A stretch of DNA of 64,000 bases from Chitinophaga pinensis (GCA_945862385.1 CAMAXV010000008.1:1-64000); one strand, 5' to 3'. Shown: positions 52,001-61,291, counted from the first letter of the stretch. Numbers and translations: made by a program. Notes: generated by a model from the letters alone, not told the origin.

Positions 52001-52829
52001 TCCAGAAGGTAGTTCCTAAGGCCGGACCTTTTTCGTTCCTGTTGTTACCGGAAGATTTTACAATCAGGTAGTTTGGCGCAAAATAGGCGATGGAATCCCA
52101 CAACATGGCTTCAGTAGAATAGGCACCGAATTTCCAGTCTTCCAGAGCACCCGGAGCTCCCCAGAATTCCCAGCGGGATTGTCCGGAATTGAAGCGCCAG
52201 CCTGCAATTGAGCCATAGCTGTGGTTAGAAACGAGCAGGTTTGGAGATGCAACAGCCATCTCTGCAAGGTGGTTGCTAAAGTCATAGGCCCAGATGCCGG
52301 GTATGCCATTGGCCATGCCTTTGGCAACAGGGTTTACACCTGATGCAATCAGGGTTCCCGCAACATGGGTTGCATGTCCGTCAACAACACTGGCATTGTC
52401 TTTTGGTGTGATTCTCCCCCCGAATTCAACATGGGTTTGGTTGATCAGGCCGCCATCCCAAATACCAAGTTTATTGAGCAATAAAACATTAGATCCGTTG
52501 AGGTTGAGTCCGGAGCTGCCGCCAGTCCAGAGCCTGCTTGTTCCTATGGTTGCTGCAGCCACGAGGTTGCTTTGTGTGCCTACATACATCGGGAAGCCTT
52601 TGTCGTCAACTCCTACCAGTTTGGCGGTATTGCCTTTGTCATCTTTTAAAGTGAGGCTCCATCCTTTCTGAGTGGCCATCTTCAATGCCCGTTCGTATCG
52701 ATCTGTTTCAATGATTTGCTGATCTGTGGCAATTTTATCGAGCACTTTCAGCTGGGGTCCATTTTGTCTTTGGGCCTTTGAAGATATCAACACGAATAAT
52801 GACAGTCCTGCGAGTAAAAATGATTTCAT
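49038..52829 (-). CDS. Secreted S8 subtilisin-like serine protease with T9SS sorting domain
   Basis: The 1263-residue protein starts MKSFLLAGLSLFVLISSKAQ (signal; ATG 52827-52829). The S8 triad is Asp in KLGIWDGG (about 133), His in DGHATHVAGTL (about 161) and Ser in LSGTSMSSPTVAG (about 374), with the oxyanion Asn in SSGNNRNE. A GEVED-like beta domain (KGETQDYTLTIARPS), beta-sandwich repeats and a C-terminal T9SS type A domain (LAPNPNNGSFQLNFSV; QPGVYMIKV) follow. The product should be exported across the outer membrane and digest extracellular proteins. Confidence 0.93.
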   Translation of the reverse strand: MKSFLLAGLSLFVLISSKAQRQNGPQLKVLDKIATDQQIIETDRYERALKMATQKGWSLTLKDDKGNTAKLVGVDDKGFPMYVGTQSNLVAAATIGTSRLWTGGSSGLNLNGSNVLLLNKLGIWDGGLINQTHVEFGGRITPKDNASVVDGHATHVAGTLIASGVNPVAKGMANGIPGIWAYDFSNHLAEMAVASPNLLVSNHSYGSIAGWRFNSGQSRWEFWGAPGALEDWKFGAYSTEAMLWDSIAYFAPNYLIVKSSGNNRNEKGPALGTTFWRQNESNQWINAGARGADISDQTEYDLLPTYSTSKNILTVGNTALIPGGYTNALDVLLAASSSVGPTDDGRIKPDVVAPGSAITSTTIGSNSSYTTLSGTSMSSPTVAGSAVLLEELFMKKNNNRFAWSSTIKGLIIHTTDKATAVPGPDYLHGWGLANIARAASILDNTSNNLVKEQNLRNDSSYTIKVVASGKGPLTATICWTDPAGQAVATNSLDDGTKRLVNDLDIRITQGSKTFLPWKLNGLAPRAAATRGDNDVDNVEKIEVDSVLLGETYTITVRHKGKFTYGDSTQNFSLIVSGIGGNAYAASAPAAGSGSYVDTLSFGGIKIKFKDTCASYTDNRMQTGVIESGSTDTLFLRVKSCDSSNNARYAKVFIDTNSDGDFTDAGELFATSGVLLNDSIFKAPISLPNGFTAGDKMLMRLVLSETTDPAAIQPSGIYNKGETQDYTLTIARPSRDLGINELVYPYGGECADGTQYVTIEMKNFGTKELRNIPLSVDIRENGNTLQTITGVFNGPLTPGTTTEYTFQTPFVMKENSRYSFDVKSGLTTDQNAENNAVVTEVSSSGAGQALTSLQALVCNNASAQLKGAVTEGNYISWFVSDTSSMPFATTANNIVASTNTITADKKYYAARNSLSGSVGPKDKLVFPSGGYNQFNGNFVRFSNTAPMIMESVKMYVGNPGKIRIIYADIASEPGDGSYSYFVRDERTFLVSNSRPVAQGGSLTENDPNDKGMVFNLNFGVFEPGNHILIMQCTDGATVYRNNALTTSPYPQKINNINNAFAITGNSVVPSATSDPSQFYYFFYDMKVSLLAETCPAPKVAVTAISNTIPTITRNGDTLISSMATGNQWQLNGLDIGGERGQKIKVTESGKYRTKVTDEFKCESLSAEQNVTVTTIINLAPESIGFTLAPNPNNGSFQLNFSVSGREDLGISVLNASGQEVYRQNKSRFSGTFKENIRLNKPQPGVYMIKVTHGLNQYMRRMVVL

Positions 52830-52953
52830 ACAAGTTTTTAAAGAATGCTGCATTAACATTCAATTCAAGATATTAATAATTGGTTGAAAAAATCTAAATT
52901 GTACATGCCGCCAATCATTTTTTCGGTGGGCGTCAACACAAAATGACCATCTG

Positions 52954-53394
52954 ATGATCAAATCAATAGCGTTATCGTTCATGCTTGCCTTTTTTCTAAC
53001 TGGCTGCAGCACTTCCAGAGGTTTGTTAACAGGTAAACTACAAAGGGTTACTGGTAACAACATGCCTTCACCCGATATCGCCAGAGAAGAACCTCCTGGT
53101 TTCGCAGGAACCATTTATTTTTTTGAGCCTATTATGGCCAGTCAGGCTGACCCCACCCGTGAGCCTGGGGTTTACAGGATGTCTGGCAAAATGCCTTTGG
53201 CAAAGACCATGGCAGACAGTCTGGGACAATTCCATATCAGGCTCAAGCCAGGCCGGTATTCTGTACTGATTGGCAGGGATGGTTTCTTTTACAGTAACAT
53301 CACCGATCTGGATGGCAGCATCAATCCGGTTACCATCACCCGGCGGGAAACAAAGCAGCTGGTTTTGCGGGCAGACTGGGATGCGGTTTATTGA
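52954..53394 (+). CDS. Lipoprotein with carboxypeptidase-regulatory-like domain
   Basis: This 146-residue protein has lipobox LTGC in MIKSIALSFMLAFFLTGCS. The mature part begins with a flexible segment and contains a beta domain GTIYFFEP ... ADSLGQFHIRLKPGRYSVLIGRDG, typical of CarboxypepD_reg-like or transthyretin-like folds. It lacks an obvious enzyme motif. It is divergent from the S8 protease gene and lies 44 bp ahead of the M28 peptidase, which it may precede in an operon. Role unknown. Confidence 0.8.
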   Translation: MIKSIALSFMLAFFLTGCSTSRGLLTGKLQRVTGNNMPSPDIAREEPPGFAGTIYFFEPIMASQADPTREPGVYRMSGKMPLAKTMADSLGQFHIRLKPGRYSVLIGRDGFFYSNITDLDGSINPVTITRRETKQLVLRADWDAVY

Positions 53395-53438
53395 TCCCGA
53401 TAGAATATTTTCCTTATTTTCATACAAATAACTTTTGT

Positions 53439-54992
53439 ATGAACAGGTTTGCTTTATGCGTTTTAGCAGTTTTTTGTCTATTCGTATCTCCGGTCATGTC
53501 TCAGGAAAAAGTGGACACAGACATGATGAGCAGGATCAGGGAAGAGGGACTGAATAAGTCTCAGGTAATGGATATAGCGCTCCACCTGACCGACCTGAAT
53601 GGCAATCGACTCGCCAATTCTCCTGGATATACAAGGGCAGCAAACTATGCCATCAGCAAACTCAATGCCTGGGGTGTGCAAAATGCCAGGCAGGAAGCCT
53701 GGGGAGAATTCGGTAAAGGCTGGGAGCTCGAGAAAATGTACTTCGCCATGACGGCGCCTTATTATAAGCCTATTATGGCATATCCCAAGACCTGGACCTC
53801 TGGTACAAAAGGTCTGAAGTCTGGAGAGCTGATCGTTGTTGAACTGAAAGATTCAGCATCTCTCATGAGCATGAAGGGTAAATTGAAAGGTAAAGTCATC
53901 ATCCCGGATATGACTTATGAATACAAGATGAGCTTCAAAGCGGATGCAGTTCGCTACACTGAAGAAGAATTGAAACAAATGGAAGCCGCACAGAGTGGTG
54001 GACAGCAGCAGCGTCAGGTGAGGGATACCGCACAGATGCGCAGGATGCGTGAACAGATGCAAAGAACTATGGGGCCGCAAAGGGTTCTTGCCCTGTTAAA
54101 GGAAATGGCTAAGGCTGAAGGTGCAGTTGCCCTGCTCAGCAGCTCCACACGCAACCATGACGGGACGGTATTTGCTCAGGGCGGTGGTGCATACAAGGGT
54201 AAGGATCCTGAAAATTTTCTGGATATGGCACTTCCCGTGGAAGATTACAACACTTTGCTGCGTATTGCGAAATCCGGTGCTGTAGTGAAACTAGAAACCG
54301 ATGTGAAAACAAAATTCTATACTGATGACCTCAAGGGCTACAATGTGATTGCAGAAATACCAGGTACCGATCCTGCCCTGAAAGATGAAGTGGTGATGAT
54401 TGGTGCACACCTCGATTCCTGGCAGGCAGGTACAGGTGCTACAGATAATGCTTCCGGATCTGCAGTGATGCTGGAAGCCATGCGCATCATCAAGGCGCTG
54501 GGTATTCAGCCGAAAAGAACGATACGCATAGGGTTATGGAGTGCTGAAGAGCAGGGACTGATGGGGTCAAGGGGATATGTGGCGAACACATTTGGCGGTG
54601 TGGGTGGCAATGCCAAAACAGCTGCACATGAAAAGTTTTCAGGATATTATAACATAGACAATGGAACAGGTAAAATCAGGGGTATTTACCTTCAGGGTAA
54701 TGAGGCATGCAGGTCAATTTTTGCTGCATGGCTCGCTCCATTCAAAGACCTGGGAGCTACAACCGTGACCATCAGCAATACAGGCGGAACCGATCACCAG
54801 GCTTTTGATGCAGCCGGGTTGCCAGGTTTCCAGTTTATTCAGGATCCGATGGAATATGATACACGCACACACCACAGTAATATGGATGTGTATGATCACC
54901 TGTCTGCCGACGACCTGAAACAGATCGCAACCATCGTTGCTGCATTTGTTTATAATACTGCCCAGCGTGATGCAAAGTTGCCGAGGAAGTAG
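53439..54992 (+). CDS. M28 family metallopeptidase, secreted
   Basis: The 517-residue protein starts MNRFALCVLAVFCLFVSPVMS (two parts; signal, ATG 53439). A protease-associated (PA)-like insert spans about residues 130-270. The M28 zinc sites follow: GAHLDSWQAGTGATDNASGS (His and Asp), SAEEQGLMGSRGY (catalytic Glu pair), YNIDNGTG (Asp) and THHSNMD (His). The layout is that of bacterial aminopeptidases such as those in the peptidase-processing loci of Bacteroidota. The protein should act in the periplasm or outside. The gene ends 10 bp before the long hairpin repeat. Confidence 0.92.
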   Translation: MNRFALCVLAVFCLFVSPVMSQEKVDTDMMSRIREEGLNKSQVMDIALHLTDLNGNRLANSPGYTRAANYAISKLNAWGVQNARQEAWGEFGKGWELEKMYFAMTAPYYKPIMAYPKTWTSGTKGLKSGELIVVELKDSASLMSMKGKLKGKVIIPDMTYEYKMSFKADAVRYTEEELKQMEAAQSGGQQQRQVRDTAQMRRMREQMQRTMGPQRVLALLKEMAKAEGAVALLSSSTRNHDGTVFAQGGGAYKGKDPENFLDMALPVEDYNTLLRIAKSGAVVKLETDVKTKFYTDDLKGYNVIAEIPGTDPALKDEVVMIGAHLDSWQAGTGATDNASGSAVMLEAMRIIKALGIQPKRTIRIGLWSAEEQGLMGSRGYVANTFGGVGGNAKTAAHEKFSGYYNIDNGTGKIRGIYLQGNEACRSIFAAWLAPFKDLGATTVTISNTGGTDHQAFDAAGLPGFQFIQDPMEYDTRTHHSNMDVYDHLSADDLKQIATIVAAFVYNTAQRDAKLPRK

Positions 54993-55002
54993 AGGGGGGC
55001 TT

Positions 55003-55195
55003 AGTTGAGAGAGTTAAGTTGAGAGAGTTAAGTTGAGAGAGTTAAGTTGAGAGAATTAAGTTGAGAGAATTAAGTTGAGAGAATTAAGTTGAGAGAATTA
55101 AGTAGTAATTTCAACTATCATCTCTAAACTCTAATCTCTAATCTCTCAACTCTGATCTCTCAACTCTAAACTCACAACTCTAATCTCTCAACTCA
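55003..55195 (+). repeat. Long AGTTGAGAGA hairpin element (empty)
   Basis: Seven perfect 14-bp tandem units, AGTTGAGAGAGTTA x3 then AGTTGAGAGAATTA x4 (55003-55100), about 17 bp of spacer, then several 14-bp reverse units of the TAATCTCTCAACTC type (55118-55195). The two arms are complementary and can fold into a long stem. The ATG of the next gene begins directly at the end of the right arm. Confidence 0.85.
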
Positions 55196-56215
55196 ATGAA
55201 ATACTCCTTCTGGTTTACTTTATTAACCCTGGCTGCTTTCGCCTGCCAGCAACCATCCGGTGTTTCCACTGCAGACTATTTTGCCAGGCAGGATTCAGGC
55301 ATGCAGACGGGCAATGTAAAAGTTGTGGAAATTGAAAGCATGGGGAAGAAGTTCAACATCTGGACCAAAAGATTTGGCAATAATCCCAAGACTAAAATTC
55401 TTCTCCTGAATGGTGGTCCGGGGGGTACCCATGAATATTTTGAATGCTTTGAGAATTTCCTGCCACAGGAAGGAATAGAATTCATTTACTACGACCAGCT
55501 TGGTTGCGGTCTCTCTGATAACCCGAATGACACAGCATACTGGGATCTCCCTCGTTTTGTGGAAGAAGTAGAACAGGTCAGAACTGCTTTGGGGTTGTCT
55601 AAAGATAACTTTTACCTGCTTGGTCATTCCTGGGGTGGTATCCTGGCCATGCAATATGCCCTGAAATATCAGCAAAACCTGAGAGCCCTGGTCATTTCCA
55701 ATATGATGTCCAGTTGTCCGGATTACGGCAAATATGCTGATGAAGTACTGGCTAAACAGATGGATCCGGCTTTGGTAGACACCATCAATGCCATGGAAGC
55801 CAGGGGAGCCTATACTGATCCCGGCTATATGCAAATTCTCATACCCAATTATTATGAAAAGCATATCCTGCGTCTGCCTTCGGCACAATGGCCGGAACCT
55901 GTTAACCGTTCATTTGCCAAAATGAACCAATCACTTTATGTCACCATGCAGGGCCCAAGTGAATTCGGAATTGCAGGCAGGCTGTCTAATTGGGATGTCA
56001 GCAAAAGATTGCCGGAAATTGGAGTGCCCACATTGGTAATTGGTGCACAGCACGATACCATGGATCCCGAGCATATGAAGTGGATGTCTACTCAGGTGAA
56101 GAATGGTACCTTCCTCTATTGTGAGAACGGCAGTCACATGGCTATGTACGACGATCAGCAGACCTATTTCAAAGGTCTCATTGATTTTGTTAAAAAGACA
56201 TCTGCCGGGAAATAA
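55196..56215 (+). CDS. Proline-iminopeptidase-like S33 alpha/beta hydrolase lipoprotein
   Basis: This 339-residue protein has a lipoprotein signal MKYSFWFTLLTLAAFACQQ (lipobox AFAC). The S33 motifs are LNGGPGGTHEYF (in place of HGGPG) and the nucleophile elbow LLGHSWGGILAM; YYDQLGCGLSDNP is the third family block. Asp in IGAQHDTMDPE and His in CENGSHMAMYD complete the triad. It probably removes N-terminal prolines or amino acids from peptides. The start lies at the end of a repeat array, so no ordinary promoter is visible in the 30 bp before it. Confidence 0.9.
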   Translation: MKYSFWFTLLTLAAFACQQPSGVSTADYFARQDSGMQTGNVKVVEIESMGKKFNIWTKRFGNNPKTKILLLNGGPGGTHEYFECFENFLPQEGIEFIYYDQLGCGLSDNPNDTAYWDLPRFVEEVEQVRTALGLSKDNFYLLGHSWGGILAMQYALKYQQNLRALVISNMMSSCPDYGKYADEVLAKQMDPALVDTINAMEARGAYTDPGYMQILIPNYYEKHILRLPSAQWPEPVNRSFAKMNQSLYVTMQGPSEFGIAGRLSNWDVSKRLPEIGVPTLVIGAQHDTMDPEHMKWMSTQVKNGTFLYCENGSHMAMYDDQQTYFKGLIDFVKKTSAGK

Positions 56216-56347
56216 GATATTAGATCGGGATGGTAAGGTTGACAGTTATACACATTTTTATTCAGCTCATGTGTGAGGTAACAATCCAGTCATTTTGCGG
56301 TAATCATTTGTTCACGCAGGAAAAACTTTAGCTTAAGACTGCCCTCA

Positions 56348-56355
56348 TAGTTTCG
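56348..56355 (+). promoter_or_regulatory. Candidate -7 box of the SusC/SusD operon
   Basis: TAGTTTCG lies 22 bp before the susC ATG, with an imperfect TTT at the -33 position 18 bp further upstream. A weak fit to the Bacteroidota promoter. Confidence 0.35.
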
Positions 56356-56377
56356 CTTTCAAATCAAAGCAAAAATT

Positions 56378-59300
56378 ATGAGAAGATTTTATGTGGTCAC
56401 TGTAGCAGTGGCATTGTTCCTGATCGGACAATCCCCTTTTTATGCTGCAGCCCAGAAAAAATTTACAGGAAAAGTAGTGGCCATCACCAACAACCAGCCT
56501 GTATCAGGCGCATCAGTTCAGGTGAAAGGCAAGCAGAAGGGAACAGCAACCAATGCTGAAGGTGCTTTCAGTATTGAAGCTGAGGAGAGCGATCTCCTTG
56601 TTGTTAGTGGTGTAGGTGTACGTCAGAAGGAGCACCTGGTTAAATCTGCTGGTTTCCAGCTTATTCAGGTTGAAGTGGTTGCTGAAGAACTCAATGAAGT
56701 TGTGGTAACTGCCCTGGGTATTCGCAAAGACAGAAAGAAGTTGGGTTATGCCGTGCAGGATATCAAAGGTGATGCCCTAACCGTAGCCCGTGAAACAAAC
56801 GTTGTTAACCAGCTTGCCGGTAAGGTAGCGGGTGTAACTGTCGTATCAAGTCCCTCAGGTGTGGGCGGTTCTTCTCGCGTAACGATCCGTGGAGAGCGTT
56901 CAGTAGACCTCAATAAAAACCAGCCACTTTATGTTGTTGATGGTGTGCCTATCAGCAATTCAATTACCGGAGGTAATGGAAGGGGTAATCTTGAAGTTGA
57001 CTTTGGTAACGGCGCAAGCTTTGTCAATCCCGATGATATTGAAAGCATCAGCGTACTGAAAGGTGCTGCTGCATCTGCCTTGTACGGTTCACGTGCAGCC
57101 AATGGCGTTATCGTAATCAAAACCAAATCAGGTGGTCGCAACAAAGGTGTTGGCGTAGAAGTATCCAGCAATTATGTTGCAAGTACGCCACTGAAGTTAC
57201 CAGAGTATCAGACAGTATATGGTCAGGGTAATGGTAATGGTGGCGTTTTTGCATTTGTTAACGGAGCAGGAGCTGGTCTTACAGATGGTACCGATGAAGC
57301 ATGGGGACCAGCTTTCAAGGGGCAGCTTTATCCACAGTTCAATTCACCCAGAACTTTAAATGGTCAGGTTATTTCATTTTTCGGTGGAGACCTCAATGCT
57401 CCTGCAGGGTCTGTCATTACACCCACACTTTGGGAAGCAGATAAAGACAACCTGAAAAACTTTTTGCAAACAGGTTCAATACTTACCAACTCAGTTGCTT
57501 TCACAGGAAGCAATGAAAACGGCGACTTCCGTTTGGGTTATACTCGCCTTGATGAAAAAGGGATGATTCCGAATACGGATCTCAAACGTAATTCTTTATC
57601 TTTCTCCGGAGGTTATAACCTGAGCGAAAAGCTTACTGCAAAAGCGTATGTTTCTTATATCAAAAGCAGTAGCGATAACAGACCGAGCATCAGCTATGGT
57701 ACTGAAAGTCTGATGTATCTTTTCAATTGCTGGTTACCACCAAGTGTAAAGGTTTCAGATATGAAAAGATTGTGGATGACTGGTGCTGACAACCTGCGTC
57801 AGTATGGTTTCAACTATAACTACCATGATAATCCGTACCTTACCCTTAACGACAATACAAATGGTCAGTATTATGACCGTATCATAGGTAATGCTTCTTT
57901 GCGTTATGCATTTACTGATTGGTTGAGTTTGCAGGTTCGTGCAGCTACAGACTGGTCTTTAGAGAGAAGAGAGTTCCGTCGCGCTTTCAGTACACAACGT
58001 TTCCCATTCGGCCAGTACCGTGAAGTTAACCTGCTCAATGAAGAGACCAATGCTGATTTCCTTTTATCTTTCAACAAAGAGTTGAACAGCGACTTCAGTG
58101 TGAATGCTAATTTCGGTGGAAACCAGATGAAGCAGCTGAGCAAATTTGATGAGGTCAATGCAGGTCAGCTCAATATTCCCGGTATCTATAACCTTACGAA
58201 TAGCCGCATTCCCCTTCAATCAGCACAACGTGCGGTATCAAAACGCATAAACAGTTTGTATGGTGCTGCAGGTGTTTCTTACAGAAACTGGTTGTTCCTT
58301 GATTTTACTGCGCGTAACGACTGGAGCAGCGCCCTTACATTACCTGAAGACCTGAAGGCTTTTGGCAGTGAAGACAATTCATACTTATACTCTTCACTGG
58401 CATTGAGTGCAGTGTTGAGTGATCTGGTAACTTTGCCCAAGGCCATCAGCTTTGCTAAAGTGAGGGGTAGTTTTGCACAGGTGGGTAACGATACTGATCC
58501 TTTCACCTTTACACAGTCATTCAATCCGAGTACAGCCTTTGGAAATTTCCAGATCTACGGTGAAACAAGCAGACTTACAAACCTCAACCTGAAACCTGAA
58601 ATCAGCAATGCCTGGGAGATGGGAGCTGAGTTTAAATTTTTCAAAAACAGAATAGGACTTGATGTAACTTATTATAATAGCACAACTTCAAACCAGATTC
58701 TGAATATTCCTTTATCTATCACAAGTGGTTACGACAGTCGTAGTATCAATGCAGGTAAAATCAAGAACTACGGATTTGAAGCGATGTTGAATGTTCAGGC
58801 AATCCGCAACAAGAATTTCAAATGGAGCACTGATTTCAACTTTGGATCTAACCGCAGTAAAGTACTTGAATTAAGAGATGGTCTTACAAACTTCGTGATG
58901 GCAAGTCGCCGTGTAACTGTTGAAGCTCGTGTAGGTGAGCGCATGGGAGACCTTTATGGTATTGGTTTTGCAAGGGTTCAAAATAAAGATGCCAATGCAC
59001 CTTACTATGATGCTTCAGGAAAATTTGTAGGTCAGATGGTGTTTGACGCCAATGGTCGTCCGGTAAGAACAACTAACCGTATCAAATTGGGTAACTATAA
59101 CCCAGACTTCCTGCTCGGTATTAACAACAGCTTCCAGTTTAAAGGTGTTAACGTAAGCTTCCTGTTTGACATCCGCAGTGGTGGCAGGATCTACAGTGAA
59201 ACACAAACAGTGGGTCGCGAAGGTGGAATCATTGTTGAAACCCTGGAAGGAAGAGCTGATGGCTACGACCTTACAAAAGCTGGTAATGGTGTAATCGGAC

Positions 59301-59662
59301 AAGGTGTTGTATTTGTAGGTGGCGTGCCACAGGCAAATACCAAGAAAGTTGCTGCAAGAGAATGGCATACCGCCTGGACTGGTGGTCGTGGTATTGCAGA
59401 GGGTGTAATGTATGATGCATCATTTATCAAATTGCGTGAGTTACAGATTGGATACAGCATTCCAGATAAGTTCTGGGGTAAGTTGCCTTTCCGTGGTGTG
59501 AATGTTTCCCTTGTTGGTCGTAACCTGCTGTTGTGGGATAGGGTGCCACATGTTGATCCAGAGAACATGAGCTACTCAGGTGGAACAGCGTTGCCTGGTA
59601 TCGAAAACATGTCTATGCCAACATCCCGCAGCTTTGGATTTAATATCAATGTGAAGCTCTAA
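56378..59662 (+). CDS. SusC/RagA family TonB-linked outer-membrane transporter
   Basis: The 1094-residue transporter imports large nutrients with a SusD partner. After a signal peptide (about 1-25) come a CarboxypepD_reg-like domain (FTGKVVAITNNQPVSGASVQ; about 28-110), the plug domain (about 115-240: QPLYVVDGVPISN and the SusC-type IESISVLKGAAASALYGSRAANGVIVIKT in parts) and the barrel with C-terminal strand GFNINVKL. Its SusD partner follows 19 bp later. With three peptidase genes just upstream, the system may take up peptides like RagAB, but no substrate motif proves it. Confidence 0.94.
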   Translation: MRRFYVVTVAVALFLIGQSPFYAAAQKKFTGKVVAITNNQPVSGASVQVKGKQKGTATNAEGAFSIEAEESDLLVVSGVGVRQKEHLVKSAGFQLIQVEVVAEELNEVVVTALGIRKDRKKLGYAVQDIKGDALTVARETNVVNQLAGKVAGVTVVSSPSGVGGSSRVTIRGERSVDLNKNQPLYVVDGVPISNSITGGNGRGNLEVDFGNGASFVNPDDIESISVLKGAAASALYGSRAANGVIVIKTKSGGRNKGVGVEVSSNYVASTPLKLPEYQTVYGQGNGNGGVFAFVNGAGAGLTDGTDEAWGPAFKGQLYPQFNSPRTLNGQVISFFGGDLNAPAGSVITPTLWEADKDNLKNFLQTGSILTNSVAFTGSNENGDFRLGYTRLDEKGMIPNTDLKRNSLSFSGGYNLSEKLTAKAYVSYIKSSSDNRPSISYGTESLMYLFNCWLPPSVKVSDMKRLWMTGADNLRQYGFNYNYHDNPYLTLNDNTNGQYYDRIIGNASLRYAFTDWLSLQVRAATDWSLERREFRRAFSTQRFPFGQYREVNLLNEETNADFLLSFNKELNSDFSVNANFGGNQMKQLSKFDEVNAGQLNIPGIYNLTNSRIPLQSAQRAVSKRINSLYGAAGVSYRNWLFLDFTARNDWSSALTLPEDLKAFGSEDNSYLYSSLALSAVLSDLVTLPKAISFAKVRGSFAQVGNDTDPFTFTQSFNPSTAFGNFQIYGETSRLTNLNLKPEISNAWEMGAEFKFFKNRIGLDVTYYNSTTSNQILNIPLSITSGYDSRSINAGKIKNYGFEAMLNVQAIRNKNFKWSTDFNFGSNRSKVLELRDGLTNFVMASRRVTVEARVGERMGDLYGIGFARVQNKDANAPYYDASGKFVGQMVFDANGRPVRTTNRIKLGNYNPDFLLGINNSFQFKGVNVSFLFDIRSGGRIYSETQTVGREGGIIVETLEGRADGYDLTKAGNGVIGQGVVFVGGVPQANTKKVAAREWHTAWTGGRGIAEGVMYDASFIKLRELQIGYSIPDKFWGKLPFRGVNVSLVGRNLLLWDRVPHVDPENMSYSGGTALPGIENMSMPTSRSFGFNINVKL

Positions 59663-59681
59663 TCAACCCAAATTTAATTTT

Positions 59682-61208
59682 ATGAAGAAAATATTTTCAA
59701 TCGTTCTTTTTGCTGCATTGGGCTTGGTTAGTTCATGCACTAAAGAATTCAGCGATGTCAACACCGATAAGAATGTGCCCACGGCTGTAACACCAGATTT
59801 GTTGTTGAGTGGAGTTATTTTGAGTACTGTTAATCAGCAGGTAAGTGAAGCATGGGGAATTGGAAATCTGGTTGCTCAATACAATGCCAAAATACAGTTT
59901 GTTAACGAAGACAGGTACCTTTGGAATGAGAAAAATGGGGTTTGGAATAATGTTTTCAGTAATTACCGAAATCTCCAAAATATTCTCAGCACAGTAAGTA
60001 GCGATAATAAAAATAGTTATCACGGGGTAGCGTTGATCCTCAAGTCGTATATGTTTGAAACCCTCACTGCTGCATACGGTGATGTGCCATATAGTGAGGC
60101 TGGACTTGCTAAGCAGTCAGGTACTTATCTCCCCAAGTATGATAAGCAGGAAGACATTTATACAAGCATCCTTGCCGATCTCAAAAAAGCAAATGAAATC
60201 CTGGCAGCAAGTACCAATGCTATTGGTGGTGATGTATTATACAATGGTGGCACAGGTGCTATCATCAAGTGGAGAAGACTTGCAAACGCACTGAGAATCA
60301 GAACACTGATGCGTATTTCTACTAAGCGAAACGTAGCTGCTGAGTTACAGGCTATTGTTTCAGATCCTGTAAACAATCCCATATTTACCGGTAATGCAGA
60401 CAATGCAGAACAGAAGTATCAAGTGCTGGCTCCTTATCAATGGCCACTTTATGGTACAAGGGTTGGTTCTTTTGATGAAATCAGGGTTAGTAAAACACTG
60501 AGCGACAGACTTACCAGCCTGAAAGATTCCCGTCTTGTAGTATTTGGTAGGCCTTCACAAAAATCTGTTGCTGCCGGAACACCTGTAGTTGAAGGTATTC
60601 CAAACGGATTGGGTGATGTGCAGGCATTGAATTACAATGGTGGTCCACAAGGTGTTTCCCGCGTAGGTTATACTTTTGCATGTCTGGTTTGTAATGATCA
60701 GGGTCAGGCTGCTCCTGATCCAGCTGCACCAAGAGGTATCATCATGACCTATTCACAACAACAACTGTTGTTGGCCGAAGCAAGGGAAAAAGGACTGATC
60801 ACAACTGGAGATGCTGCTACCTATTACACCACCGGTATCCAGTCTAATTTTGATTATTGGTCTGCCGTTGTTCCAGCTTCTTATGGTATCAATGTAAAAC
60901 CTGATGCAGATTATTTTACACAGCCATCTGTTGCGTACACCGGGACTACATCAGAAAAACTGGAAAAGATTTACCTGCAGCGCTGGATTGCCAATTATTT
61001 CACAGGATTGGAAGCATGGTTCGACTGGCGCAGAACCGGAAGCCCTGCAATTCTTCCGGGGGCCAACAACCTGAACAATAATCTTGTTCCTGTTCGTTTC
61101 ATCTATCCTGTTATTGAGCAATCCCTTAATGGAGACAACCGGAAGGAAGCAGTAGCTCGTCAGGGAAATACCGATGACATCAACACAAAGATGTGGTTAA
61201 ATAAATAA
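59682..61208 (+). CDS. SusD/RagB family nutrient-binding lipoprotein
   Basis: The 508-residue surface lipoprotein (MKKIFSIVLFAALGLVSSC; lipobox VSSC) caps the SusC barrel and captures substrate. Helical TPR-like segments and the KTYLQRWIANYF-like end (QRWIANYFTGLEAWFDWRRT) match the SusD-like_2 group. The start FSDVNTDKNVPTAVTPDLLLS is typical of this branch. It forms one operon with susC. A strong hairpin follows at 61237. Confidence 0.93.
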   Translation: MKKIFSIVLFAALGLVSSCTKEFSDVNTDKNVPTAVTPDLLLSGVILSTVNQQVSEAWGIGNLVAQYNAKIQFVNEDRYLWNEKNGVWNNVFSNYRNLQNILSTVSSDNKNSYHGVALILKSYMFETLTAAYGDVPYSEAGLAKQSGTYLPKYDKQEDIYTSILADLKKANEILAASTNAIGGDVLYNGGTGAIIKWRRLANALRIRTLMRISTKRNVAAELQAIVSDPVNNPIFTGNADNAEQKYQVLAPYQWPLYGTRVGSFDEIRVSKTLSDRLTSLKDSRLVVFGRPSQKSVAAGTPVVEGIPNGLGDVQALNYNGGPQGVSRVGYTFACLVCNDQGQAAPDPAAPRGIIMTYSQQQLLLAEAREKGLITTGDAATYYTTGIQSNFDYWSAVVPASYGINVKPDADYFTQPSVAYTGTTSEKLEKIYLQRWIANYFTGLEAWFDWRRTGSPAILPGANNLNNNLVPVRFIYPVIEQSLNGDNRKEAVARQGNTDDINTKMWLNK

Positions 61209-61236
61209 ACATCAGCAAGTGCTATGTAATACTCAT

Positions 61237-61260
61237 AAGCCCCTGCAAGTGCAGGGGCTT
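61237..61260 (+). terminator. Hairpin ending the SusC/SusD operon
   Basis: AAGCCCCTGCA and TGCAGGGGCTT form a perfect 11-bp stem with a 2-nt (effectively longer) loop. The following sequence is A+T-rich without a long T run, so the stop may be partial. Confidence 0.65.
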
Positions 61261-61291
61261 ATATATGTAACAATTAGCTTAAATTTATACC

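Noticed and set aside
55003-55195. CRISPR array
   Set aside because: Units are tandem without unique spacers, the second half is the reverse complement, and no cas gene is near.
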